In this document: one piece after another, positions 9,590-19,647 of the stretch | Position numbering within the stretch: position 1 is the stretch's first letter | Layout: each line of letters starts with the position of its first letter | Origin: an uncultured Treponema sp. | Lineage (GTDB): Bacteria; Spirochaetota; Spirochaetia; Treponematales; Treponemataceae | DNA length: 60,475 bases | Assembly: GCA_946631855.1 (NCBI GenBank) | Contig: CAMPAL010000003.1 | Span: forward strand, 1-60,475 | Reading direction: 5' to 3' | The notes under the pieces: model-generated | What the model saw: only the letters and a program-made list of their open reading frames with translations | Database searches by the model: none | Told to the model about the DNA's origin: nothing | Made by a program: the position numbers and the translations under genes

Positions 9590-12500
9590 CTAGAATATAT
9601 TTGTTCTTAAACCAAATCCAATCTGAGGGATAAGGTTCTTAATATCTACAGTACTTGAAACATCGGTTGGAATAAACCAGAGAGATCCTTCAACATACAT
9701 AGAGAAGGTACTGAATGCCTTCACATTCTGTAATTTTACCTTAGGGAACTCAACTTGTCCAAGGATTGCTGAAAGAATCTGTGGTTTTCCTGAGTTTGTA
9801 TCTGTAAAGTAAGAGAAGTCAGCACCTACAGATGCAGAAGCATACAACCAGTCCCAGTCATGTCCCATAAAGTAACTGAATGGAATTTCCATGATATTTG
9901 CAAGAATCTTCAAACTGAAGATATTTCCACCATAACGATACTTTTTCATTTCCTGACCTAAAAGTTTAGAAACAGCATCGCGCTGAGACTGTGTAAACTG
10001 TCCATAAGATAACTGAACTTTTACAACATCATCAAAGAAGGTAAGTCCGGCACCTACAGAGAATAATGAAGCTCCCCATAAACGGAAGTCAAGATACAAG
10101 CCCTGGATGAATGAAGGAACTTCATAAGAAGCCTTATCACCTTTTCTAAGTGCAACTACTACATCTTCCAGCTGAACATCATCATTTGAAAGTCCTGATA
10201 CACCAAGTTTCTGATTGTAACGTCCACCAATTGATGGAGAAATCAGCTTAATCTTAGGTGAAGTATTATCAATCTGAATAATTATTCTAGTGATTGCAGT
10301 TTCACCATTCTTCATTGTCGCACGGATAAGGAAGAAATGATATCCTTCTGGCAAATCCTGATTTTCTATACGGTACATCCACTTTTCATTTTCAGAAAGA
10401 AGCTGGAAGGTTTTACCGTTATCAAAAGATATTTCAATTTTTGCAACTTTCTTAGCGGCAACTGCAGCCTTAAACTCTGGAGTAGCTTCTTTTGTCTTAG
10501 AAAGCAGAAGTTCATCTTCACTAATTGAATAACCAGCCTGACCACGAATATATGGACGACCTGTTGCGAAATCACCATAAGTAAAGTTTTCAATTGTAAT
10601 CCAAGGACCAGTTGAAGAATAAGTGATTGTCTGTTCTTTAGAAGCTACCTGAGTACCGTTTCTAAGAATTGTATCTACACGGTAAGTATGTTTTCCTTCT
10701 GTAATATTTTCAGGAGTCATATCAAACTTAAAGAAACCACAACTTGTAAGGTTTGTTTCCTGGTTGAAATGTCCATCGATATAAAGTTTAAGAGAAGAAA
10801 TTTCAAACTCTGCTTCAGACTGTCCATAAATTGTAAATACACCCTGTTTATGTTCCCCATTAAGAGGATAAAGAATATCTACAGTTGCAGGAGCCTTATT
10901 CTTTTCGAGGTGGATATTTCGGCTGACATTTGTGATATTTCCAGCTTTATCTTTTCCTGTAAGTTCTACGTTATAGAAACCATCTGGAAGATCGCGGATA
11001 TCAATTGTTTCACCAATAATACGGTCAATCTTAATTTTCTTAACTACAGCACTACTTGATTTTTCAAGGTTACGGATTGTTATAAACAAGTCTGTAACTT
11101 CTACGTTATCATAAGTATTTCCAGAGAAGAAAAGATGTCCGGTTGTAGAAGAATCATCCAAAGGCAATTCAAGATTTAATTCAGGAGCATTGTTATCAAT
11201 GTTGATCAAACTTGAATACAAGCCGACAATTCCATATTTATCTGTAACTCTGAGGAAGACAACCTGTGTTCCACCAGGAATTGCACGTGTATCTACTACA
11301 TATTTCCAGTTTTCAGTTCCAACTGCATCGTTGTAGGTGTTACCGTTATCAAGAGAAACTTCTACCTTTTCAATTCCGTTCTTATCACTTGCCCAACCAG
11401 AAATTGTTACAATCTCGCGAACAGAAGTGTCGATTGTAGGAAGTTCTACTGCACCTTTTGGTTCTTCAAGAGAAATTCTGTAAGTTCTTGCAACCTCAGG
11501 TCCTTTTACGCCATTAATATCAACTGCATAAACAGTTACAGTATGCTCATTATCGGTCATTGTTTCCAATGGAACGTCGATTGAGAAGCTGGTGTTCAAA
11601 CCATATTCAGCATCTGCACTTTCACGTTTATAAACTTCTTTTGAAGAAACCTGTTTATACTGTCCGTTGTCAATCTTATAGAAGATTGAAGATTCACCAT
11701 CATCATCATAAACTACACCAGAAATTGTGAAGTCGCGTGTGATTACCTGCATTTCTTCTGGAACGTGAATTTCGGCGCGAGGTAAATCTGATTCATTATC
11801 AATACTGAATGCCCAGGCTTCCACTGTTGTCGAATTTCCTGCAGCATCTGTAAATACAAATGACATTGCATCATCAATTGGAGCTTCTGGAGTTCCTACC
11901 ATCATATTTGGAAGAGGATCCAGTTTCATTTCTATTCTATCTGAAGATTTACCTTTTACTGGTGGAGCAACATATTCTCCCTTAGCTAAGAAGCCGTTAT
12001 CTTTTACATCAAATACAATCAGGTTTTCACCGTTTACAACATCTATTTCCAGAGGTTCAACAACTTTTACTTCTGGTGGTGTTGTATCTTTATATGCTGA
12101 TGTAAGAATGTTTGTTACATGTCCAGAAAGTGATGTTGCACGAACATTAATTCTAATAAGTCCATCTTCATATTCTGAAAGATTAATATCCTTACTGAAA
12201 GTAACTCCAAGGTTGCTTGCATTTTTTCCAGAAGGAAGTGCAAAGTTAGACCAGCTTTCTCCACCATCGAGAGAGAATTCTACACTCTTAACTCCCAGCT
12301 GATGAGCGGCAGTTCCCGAAATTTTAACAGAATTACCAACCCACTGGAAAAGTTCTGGAGTCTGAAGAACTAAATCTGGACCAGAATTACTTGCAAGGAA
12401 GTTCAAAGGTTCTGAATTGTAAGAATCGTTCAAGCGGTCTGTAATTCTGACTGTTACATTCTTGTAAGAGCCATCTTTTTCTGCTGTAAGAATTACAAGA

Positions 12501-15500
12501 TTATCAACAGTTTCAAGTTTCAAACCATCAATATTTGTTGTAAATTCAGCATTAATTGGACCACTGACATTTGCATAATAATAATATTTAGAACCGTTAC
12601 TTAAAATATAATTCTTTTCAACTTCATCATAAACTGTAGCGGCATCCCTCATTCCATAAACTTTTTCTACATCATCAATATTTGCAGGATCAGTTTCACG
12701 GATAACTGTAATTGCTCCCTGAATTGTTGTTTCAAGAGAACCTGCCTTAATTGTAACCTTAAGATTGTTTACACGAGAAGGAAGATTTGCAAGAGGAATA
12801 TCTGCAACCCAGCGAAGAGGATTTTCAATTCCAGGTTTTACAAGTTTTGCTGCACCTTTCTGAATAACATCTCCACCTGCAACTTCATCACCATAGAATT
12901 CATAGGTTACCTGAGAAACTACAGCACCAGTATCAATATAAACGAAGATATCTCCACCAGCTTTTGTTGCATAATCAAGAACAACAGGCATACCACTCAT
13001 ATATTCCTGGTCATTTACCAGAGCAATATTAGCTGATAAAGTTGGGTTCTTTATAGCGGTGAATTTTCCTGAAGTAATTTTTCCATCGTCTGTAACAACA
13101 TCCATTGCAAGAGGATTGTTGCCTTCGATCATATCATAACGAGAGAAAACTCCGAAGTTTCTGTCCAGATTACCCTGATATACGCCAAGAGCATAAACAT
13201 CATATCCGCCATCAATCCAGCTAACTACAGGAGCTTTTGGAACAGGCATTTTTCCATTTTCAAGTTCTTCGATTTCTGGAATTTTAGAAATTGCAAAAGC
13301 ACGGGTATTAGCATTTCCACCTGCACTCTTAGCTACAATTTCAACTACATACATACCATAGTCAAATATACTTGTATCAATATCGATTTTGTATGAACCA
13401 TTCTTTTCAAGTTCTATATCTGTATAATTTTCTTCAATTGGAGAAGGTTTTACAGAAGCAATAACTCCTTTCTGAATATCTGCAATAACAGAAAGGATTC
13501 TATACTGAGCTGAAGAAAGGCCTGTCTGACAGGTGATTTTTCCTTTTACAGAAACAATTCCTTCTTCTGCTTCATAAGCGTTGATTGCAGCAGTATCTGA
13601 ATAAGCATCAATTCCAATTACAGGAAGAGCTGAATCATTCTTGAAAATAAGAGGTCTTGATTCAACTATCTTACCTTTCTTTGTTCTTACACGAACTTTT
13701 ACTTCTTCTGAAGAACCAACTGAATTCATCTGAGGTGTAAGTTTTATCTGATTTCCTGAAAGTGAAACTTTTGCAAATGGTGTAGAAGGATAAAGTTCTG
13801 CACTTACAGCAGTATCACCAATTAAATAACCGGTAACAGGGAATTCTGCATTACAGATAATTGAACCGTCTTCTGCTACAGTAGAATCATCAAAAACAAC
13901 AAGTGGTTCTGGTGCTTTTACTACATTTGTATTTGTAACATAGAAGAGAGCCTTATATTCTGATTCACGTCCAATTGTATCAGTTGCTTTTACAGTAAAC
14001 TTCATAACTCCTTTTGGAGAATCTGGATTAATAGGAAGACTTACTGTATATGAAGTCTGAGCTTTTAATTCGACATCATTTTCAATTATTCCATCTGAAC
14101 CCCATGTAAGTTCAGAATGAATGTTTGTAAGTCCAACACCAGAATTTGCAACTACAGAAATTGTTGAACTGCTTTCCGGATGAATTGCTATTCCGTTTAT
14201 AAAATCAATTGAACCTTTTCCAGAAGAAAGTCTTGGATCTGAGAAGGTTGGAGCAATTCCTTTTGAAACAATATTTGTTACATAAGGATTGCCTGTAACA
14301 TCATTTACATCAATTCCCCAGATTGTAACTTTATGATTTCCTGCAGCTAAATCTTCTGCTCCACAAAGGTCATAATAATAAACACCTTTAGTTTCCTGAA
14401 TGACTGGTTCATTATTATCAAGCTGGATTTTTACAGCCTTAACACCATCATCATCAGTTGCACGACCACGAACTGTAAGTCTGTCTGTATCGCCAAAAAC
14501 CTGACCTTCAGCAGGCTCTACTGTTGCTACAAGAGGCTTATCAAGTTCCTGATCAATAATTATATTTTTTGAAACATCTACAATGTTGCCTGCACGGTCA
14601 ACTGCATGAATTGAGAATTTCTGTGATTTTTCTTTACCGTTTGTTGTATCAAGAGTTACTGACCAGTAAGGGTTACCTGGAATTAACTCAAACACTCCTG
14701 ACTGACTTCCAAAAGTCCATGAAAGATCGGTAATACCAATTGTATCTTTAGCAAATCCTGCTACTGTAAATTTTCCGTTTACAACCTGATTATCAGCGGG
14801 GTAAACAATCTGAACATCAGGTTTTGTATTATCAATAAAGTAAAGGAATGAATACATACCAACAGATGTAGCTTTATCTACAGCTTTAAACCAGAGTACG
14901 GCTGGTCCATCTGGGAATTTACGAGTATCTACACTAAGTGAGAAAGTGCAGACATTCTTGTCTTTAGTTGTACTGATTTTTACTGGTGTAAAGGTTTTAC
15001 CGTTATCAACAGAATATGAAAGTTCTTTGATTCCGTTACCGTCCGAAACTACACCGTCAAATTTAACGTTTCCTGAAACAAGAATACCCATGCTTTTATC
15101 ACTAACTTCTGTAACAGGCTGTTTACGATCCAGCTGCCAGGTTAAAGAAACAGGCTTTCCAACTACAGGCTCATCATTAATATCATAACCAATTACTTTG
15201 ATTGTATGAGGACCTTCTTCCAGAGTTGTTGTATCCAGATAATAAGACCAGAATTCTTTACCTTCTGCTACAACAGTCTTTTCAATATCAGTTCCTTCAT
15301 CAAGAATCAATTCTACTTTTGAAACACCATCATCATCAACACAAGTACCGACAATGTTAAGGTTTCCTACAACCCTCATATTTGGATATGGGTTTGTAAT
15401 ACCAGAAATTGGTAAATCCGAATTTGGATCATAAAAAAGATTGTGAGGACCTTCAATGTATGTATTTCCACCAAGGTCGCGGGCAGTAATCATAATATTA

Positions 15501-15679
15501 TACTTGCCTGGTTTTCTTGAATCTAAATCAAACTGTTCCTGCCAGCTGTTTAGATTTTCAACATTTAATTCTTCAATATCGCCTTTACCATGTGCAAAAA
15601 GCGGTAATACAAAAATGGAAGCTATCAATACTCCCAAAATTTTCTTTCCAATTCTTAACATTCGATACCCCTTAATCAA
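9590..15679 (-). CDS. Giant Ig-like repeat surface protein (2029 aa)
   Basis: Many repeated Ig-like units (e.g. VEPAEGQVFGDTDRLTVRGRATDDDGVKAVKIQLDN; IDNTxP...I); signal-like N-terminus; barrel-like C-terminus ending ...IGFGLRTNIF. Confidence 0.75.
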   Translation of the reverse strand: MIKGYRMLRIGKKILGVLIASIFVLPLFAHGKGDIEELNVENLNSWQEQFDLDSRKPGKYNIMITARDLGGNTYIEGPHNLFYDPNSDLPISGITNPYPNMRVVGNLNIVGTCVDDDGVSKVELILDEGTDIEKTVVAEGKEFWSYYLDTTTLEEGPHTIKVIGYDINDEPVVGKPVSLTWQLDRKQPVTEVSDKSMGILVSGNVKFDGVVSDGNGIKELSYSVDNGKTFTPVKISTTKDKNVCTFSLSVDTRKFPDGPAVLWFKAVDKATSVGMYSFLYFIDNTKPDVQIVYPADNQVVNGKFTVAGFAKDTIGITDLSWTFGSQSGVFELIPGNPYWSVTLDTTNGKEKSQKFSIHAVDRAGNIVDVSKNIIIDQELDKPLVATVEPAEGQVFGDTDRLTVRGRATDDDGVKAVKIQLDNNEPVIQETKGVYYYDLCGAEDLAAGNHKVTIWGIDVNDVTGNPYVTNIVSKGIAPTFSDPRLSSGKGSIDFINGIAIHPESSSTISVVANSGVGLTNIHSELTWGSDGIIENDVELKAQTSYTVSLPINPDSPKGVMKFTVKATDTIGRESEYKALFYVTNTNVVKAPEPLVVFDDSTVAEDGSIICNAEFPVTGYLIGDTAVSAELYPSTPFAKVSLSGNQIKLTPQMNSVGSSEEVKVRVRTKKGKIVESRPLIFKNDSALPVIGIDAYSDTAAINAYEAEEGIVSVKGKITCQTGLSSAQYRILSVIADIQKGVIASVKPSPIEENYTDIELEKNGSYKIDIDTSIFDYGMYVVEIVAKSAGGNANTRAFAISKIPEIEELENGKMPVPKAPVVSWIDGGYDVYALGVYQGNLDRNFGVFSRYDMIEGNNPLAMDVVTDDGKITSGKFTAIKNPTLSANIALVNDQEYMSGMPVVLDYATKAGGDIFVYIDTGAVVSQVTYEFYGDEVAGGDVIQKGAAKLVKPGIENPLRWVADIPLANLPSRVNNLKVTIKAGSLETTIQGAITVIRETDPANIDDVEKVYGMRDAATVYDEVEKNYILSNGSKYYYYANVSGPINAEFTTNIDGLKLETVDNLVILTAEKDGSYKNVTVRITDRLNDSYNSEPLNFLASNSGPDLVLQTPELFQWVGNSVKISGTAAHQLGVKSVEFSLDGGESWSNFALPSGKNASNLGVTFSKDINLSEYEDGLIRINVRATSLSGHVTNILTSAYKDTTPPEVKVVEPLEIDVVNGENLIVFDVKDNGFLAKGEYVAPPVKGKSSDRIEMKLDPLPNMMVGTPEAPIDDAMSFVFTDAAGNSTTVEAWAFSIDNESDLPRAEIHVPEEMQVITRDFTISGVVYDDDGESSIFYKIDNGQYKQVSSKEVYKRESADAEYGLNTSFSIDVPLETMTDNEHTVTVYAVDINGVKGPEVARTYRISLEEPKGAVELPTIDTSVREIVTISGWASDKNGIEKVEVSLDNGNTYNDAVGTENWKYVVDTRAIPGGTQVVFLRVTDKYGIVGLYSSLINIDNNAPELNLELPLDDSSTTGHLFFSGNTYDNVEVTDLFITIRNLEKSSSAVVKKIKIDRIIGETIDIRDLPDGFYNVELTGKDKAGNITNVSRNIHLEKNKAPATVDILYPLNGEHKQGVFTIYGQSEAEFEISSLKLYIDGHFNQETNLTSCGFFKFDMTPENITEGKHTYRVDTILRNGTQVASKEQTITYSSTGPWITIENFTYGDFATGRPYIRGQAGYSISEDELLLSKTKEATPEFKAAVAAKKVAKIEISFDNGKTFQLLSENEKWMYRIENQDLPEGYHFFLIRATMKNGETAITRIIIQIDNTSPKIKLISPSIGGRYNQKLGVSGLSNDDVQLEDVVVALRKGDKASYEVPSFIQGLYLDFRLWGASLFSVGAGLTFFDDVVKVQLSYGQFTQSQRDAVSKLLGQEMKKYRYGGNIFSLKILANIMEIPFSYFMGHDWDWLYASASVGADFSYFTDTNSGKPQILSAILGQVEFPKVKLQNVKAFSTFSMYVEGSLWFIPTDVSSTVDIKNLIPQIGFGLRTNIF

Positions 15680-15831
15680 ATACAGAGAATTTGCCTTATA
15701 TATTTATCGACATGATTTGTCTATTTAATTACGAAAAAATGATTTAGTTATTTTTGCAAAAGAGTTACACTGTTAATTGTAAGTTTGCAAAATATTTTTT
15801 AAAAGCAGCACTTTTGTTAGCAGGAGAATTT

Positions 15832-16575
15832 ATGGATATATCTAATATAACTATATTACAGAATATAATCGATAAAAGCAAAAAAATTGTTTTTTTTGGA
15901 GGAGCTGGAGTATCAACAGAATCTGGTTTACCTGATTTTAGAAGTGTTGACGGCCTTTACAACCAGGAATGGAAATATCCGCCGGAAACAATAATCAGTC
16001 ACAGTTTTTATTATAAAGACACAAAAGAATTTTACCGCTTTTACAGGGCTAAACTTTTACCAGTTGGAATTGAACCTAATCCTGCTCATTATAAACTTGC
16101 AGAACTTGAAAAAGCAGGCAAACTACTGGCAGTTGTAACTCAAAATATAGATGGATTACACCAGAAAGCAGGAAGTAAAAATGTTTTTGAACTGCATGGT
16201 TCTACATTGAGAAATTATTGTCTTGATTGTCACGCCTTCTACAATGAAACAATAATCCTTGAAAGTGAAAATGCCCCTGACACCCTTCCCCACTGCCCGA
16301 AATGTGGTGGACTTATAAAACCAGATGTTGTGCTTTATGAAGAAGGGCTGGATCAGGATGTTATTTCGGGAGCGGTAAATGCCATTTCCCAGGCAGACAC
16401 CCTGATTATTGGTGGAACTTCACTAACTGTTTATCCTGCAGCCGGTTTAATAAACTATTTCCATGGCGATAAACTGGTTCTTTTAAATAAATCTGTAACT
16501 CCTCAGGATAATATGGCAGATTTAGTTATTCATGAACCAATTGGACAAGTCTTAAGCCAGATAAAAGTAAACTAG
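15832..16575 (+). CDS. cobB: NAD-dependent protein deacylase, Sir2 family
   Basis: GAGVSTESGLPDFRS, TQNIDGLHQKAG, CxxC...CPKCGG zinc site, GGTSLTVYPAA. ORF opens at 15754, but the SD-supported start is 15832. Confidence 0.9.
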   Translation: MDISNITILQNIIDKSKKIVFFGGAGVSTESGLPDFRSVDGLYNQEWKYPPETIISHSFYYKDTKEFYRFYRAKLLPVGIEPNPAHYKLAELEKAGKLLAVVTQNIDGLHQKAGSKNVFELHGSTLRNYCLDCHAFYNETIILESENAPDTLPHCPKCGGLIKPDVVLYEEGLDQDVISGAVNAISQADTLIIGGTSLTVYPAAGLINYFHGDKLVLLNKSVTPQDNMADLVIHEPIGQVLSQIKVN

Positions 16576-16576
16576 A

Positions 16577-19500
16577 TTAAAAAGAAGCCTGAATTCCAAA
16601 TGTCGAATAAACTGGATTTTTTAAATTCTTTCTAAAACTTACACTTGTCAGAGAAAATATACTCATCTTAAGTGAAGATTTTGCGAAAGGCCCGATATTT
16701 GGTGTAGCTTCCATAGTAATCTTTAAATAAGCAGAATCTAAGAAACAGCCCCTGCCTGAAAAAAGATTGCCTGCATAAGTCATAAGATGAGCACCCTGGA
16801 ATCCTGATTGTGTATAATAACTTGCACCAGCTGAAAGGGCATAACCTGCTGAAACATAGAAATTATTTGCATAAAACCAGTGTATTAAAGGAAGAGCCTT
16901 CTGTATTTCCATTCCAAACAAAACTGTTTCTGTATAAAGATCAAAAACAACGCGGCCTGTATCTCCAATATATTCTGTATAACCAAGAATTGAATTTGAA
17001 GGCAACAAAGTAAAATCTACTTTTGTAGGAAGATTGTAAACAAATCCGTTATAGCAGGTTAATGGAATTAAACGAGGAATGTACCCTTTAAATCCTGCAG
17101 ATAAAGCAAAGGCGTCTATATATTTTACAGGATTTTCTTCAATCGAAGCGTCTTTTCTATATCCTACAGAAACTGCTGCTGTAACTCCGGCTTTTTCCAT
17201 GCGGGAAGTTCCTGCTTTGTGAACATTTGTATATTTCAATGTTACGATATCCTGAACGGTGTAGAATTTTTTATCATCCTGTGGAGCAACAATATTCTGA
17301 TACTTTGGAAGCCAGAACAAAAATTCATGATATGACTGAAGGTTTTTATTTCTTGCATCCTGACGGCCATATCCACCTTCGATAGTGTTTGAAATTCCAG
17401 CGTAAGAATGTCTTCCAAAAGGATACATAAAGGACTGCTGCATCTTTCCATAAGTCAGCTTAAATCCTTCTTTATCGAACTCAACTTTTCCATCGATGGT
17501 AGAAGAGAATAAAGAGGTGTCTGTCCCCTTCTGCGAAAGGAATTCAAGTCCAAATCCACCATTCAGGTAATTCCATCCACCAGTCAAAATGAATAAATCA
17601 TTACTTCCGTCTGTCCATGGATTTGCTGTTATATAAGAAAGTCCAACAAAATAATTTTGAGTACTTGATGTATAAACTGCATTTCTTCCAAAATAAGAAG
17701 TTGAATACAAAGAAGCAGGAATGAAAATTCCATGTCTTAAATAATTTAAAGAATTATATTTTTTAGAATTCAGTTCGTAAGAATCTAAAGCTGATAATAC
17801 ATCTGTTTTCTGTTCGGATGATAAAAGCTCTGATTTTGCAGAAGATGCTATATCATAAGTTTGATGTGGAAAATCGTTCTGTGAAGGAAGAAGTAAAATC
17901 CTGTTTTGTCTGAAGAAAACACCACTATAAACTATGTAATCTCCAAAACTAAGTGGTTCATAAACACCGCCCGATAAATCCTGATTAATCAGTTCGAACT
18001 GATTTTTGGAAATGTCCAGCTTTCCGAGTCTTGGCATTGAATCTGGAATAGCAAAACTAAAATAGATATTTCCATCTTTTACAGAAAGAGAACGAACTAC
18101 CATTTTTTCTTCAGGCATTTCATAAAGTGCAAGTTCTTTTCCGTCTAAATCACAAATACAAATTGCGTATTTTGTACCTGTCTTTTTTATACAGGCAAAC
18201 TGTCCATCAGCATAATTCTTATAGTCGAATTTCATGCCTGCATATGGAGAAGAAATTGTTTTTACATCTTCAAGACTGATTTTTTTGTTCTTTTGAAAAT
18301 CAATTCTGGCAATAAAAGTCTCATTTGCAAAATTTTCGTATTTATCGGCAACAAGATAGTAATCATTTCCGGACATTACAATTTCAGCATTTTTTAAGCC
18401 GGTTTCTTTGATTTTTATAAAAGATTCACTTTCAAAATCATATAATTTAAGGGCAGTTTTTATTGTTGCAGCTTCTTCTGATGTATAAGAAAAAAGTAAA
18501 AAACGGTCATCTGGAGAAATTGTAAAAGAAGAAATTCTGTTATGAGAAAGCAGTGTCTTTGGCTTAAGAGCAGAGATATTTTGTAAAGCCTCTTCCAAAT
18601 CATCTTTTTCTACATACTGAATTGTTGAAGTAAGAGAATCAATCCAGAAAATGCCTTTTGAACTTTCTGTTAAATTTGAAAATAAAGAACCTGAATTATT
18701 GTAGATTGAATAAGCAGATGATGATGGATTGAAAAAATCTTTTACAAGGCCTGCTTCAACTGGATTTGCAGGAACAGAAGGTACGGAATATGAGTTTATA
18801 AAATATTTCCATGCTATACGGGTAGAAACTTTAAATGCCTTCTTGAAACAACCTTCCACCGAAAGCGAATTTAGATTTACAAGGTTGTACCAGAATTTTG
18901 CATAAGCTTCGAGTCCATATTTTTCCTGTAGATACTGATGAAATGCACCATTGAAGTAATAATTTGCTCCTGTCGGAACAACATCACGGGAACCAAACGC
19001 ATCATAAAAACCAGGAAAGTCATCTTCAATTTTAGCCTGTTTTACATACTGTTTGGCATATTCATTATTAAGACGGCCTTCGCCTTTTGAACTTTCACTG
19101 CTTACTGCTGCACCTTCTGCAATTCCTGAATTGATAAGAAAAAATCCCGGAGTTGCAATATCACCAAAAACTGATGAAAAAAACTTCCAGAATCCATTTT
19201 TCATATTGAAGGTAACTGCATGAGTTACTTCATGCGAAAAAACAGAAAGAAATGTTTCCGAAAAAACGTTTAAATCATCTAAATCGGTTACAGAAGTATC
19301 ATAAATTACAATGTGATTATATGGAGAAATTGTCCAGTAAGCATTTAGTTTTTCAACTGCAGGTGTAATTACAACCGGCATGCGAAAAGAAGGTTTTATT
19401 CCGTACTGCTCAGTTACTTCATAATAAATTCTGTCTGCATTTTCATACAAAATACTTGCAGTTCTTTCACAACGCTTAGGATAAATGATATCAAACCATT

Positions 19501-19642
19501 CTGTCTTAACAACTCTAAGTTCTTTTTCTCCTGATAAAGAACCACTTGCGGCAAAAACATCTGTAAATAGTAATCCCGCTAAAATAAGAAATAGAAATAC
19601 TTTTTTCATTATTCTCTCTCCTCTCTTAGCGGATAGTAACAA
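16577..19642 (-). CDS. Large secreted protein with HExxH peptidase-like segment and beta-rich C-terminus
   Basis: Signal peptide; FLSVFSHEVTHAVTFNMKNG; propeller-like middle; barrel-like C-terminus ending TFGIQASF. Confidence 0.55.
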   Translation of the reverse strand: MLLSAKRGERIMKKVFLFLILAGLLFTDVFAASGSLSGEKELRVVKTEWFDIIYPKRCERTASILYENADRIYYEVTEQYGIKPSFRMPVVITPAVEKLNAYWTISPYNHIVIYDTSVTDLDDLNVFSETFLSVFSHEVTHAVTFNMKNGFWKFFSSVFGDIATPGFFLINSGIAEGAAVSSESSKGEGRLNNEYAKQYVKQAKIEDDFPGFYDAFGSRDVVPTGANYYFNGAFHQYLQEKYGLEAYAKFWYNLVNLNSLSVEGCFKKAFKVSTRIAWKYFINSYSVPSVPANPVEAGLVKDFFNPSSSAYSIYNNSGSLFSNLTESSKGIFWIDSLTSTIQYVEKDDLEEALQNISALKPKTLLSHNRISSFTISPDDRFLLFSYTSEEAATIKTALKLYDFESESFIKIKETGLKNAEIVMSGNDYYLVADKYENFANETFIARIDFQKNKKISLEDVKTISSPYAGMKFDYKNYADGQFACIKKTGTKYAICICDLDGKELALYEMPEEKMVVRSLSVKDGNIYFSFAIPDSMPRLGKLDISKNQFELINQDLSGGVYEPLSFGDYIVYSGVFFRQNRILLLPSQNDFPHQTYDIASSAKSELLSSEQKTDVLSALDSYELNSKKYNSLNYLRHGIFIPASLYSTSYFGRNAVYTSSTQNYFVGLSYITANPWTDGSNDLFILTGGWNYLNGGFGLEFLSQKGTDTSLFSSTIDGKVEFDKEGFKLTYGKMQQSFMYPFGRHSYAGISNTIEGGYGRQDARNKNLQSYHEFLFWLPKYQNIVAPQDDKKFYTVQDIVTLKYTNVHKAGTSRMEKAGVTAAVSVGYRKDASIEENPVKYIDAFALSAGFKGYIPRLIPLTCYNGFVYNLPTKVDFTLLPSNSILGYTEYIGDTGRVVFDLYTETVLFGMEIQKALPLIHWFYANNFYVSAGYALSAGASYYTQSGFQGAHLMTYAGNLFSGRGCFLDSAYLKITMEATPNIGPFAKSSLKMSIFSLTSVSFRKNLKNPVYSTFGIQASF
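17516..17528 (+). repeat. Motif copy (GGTGTCTGTCCCC, 12/13) inside the 1021-aa protein gene
   Basis: Read as KGTDTS. Confidence 0.6.
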
Positions 19643-19647
19643 AAATC

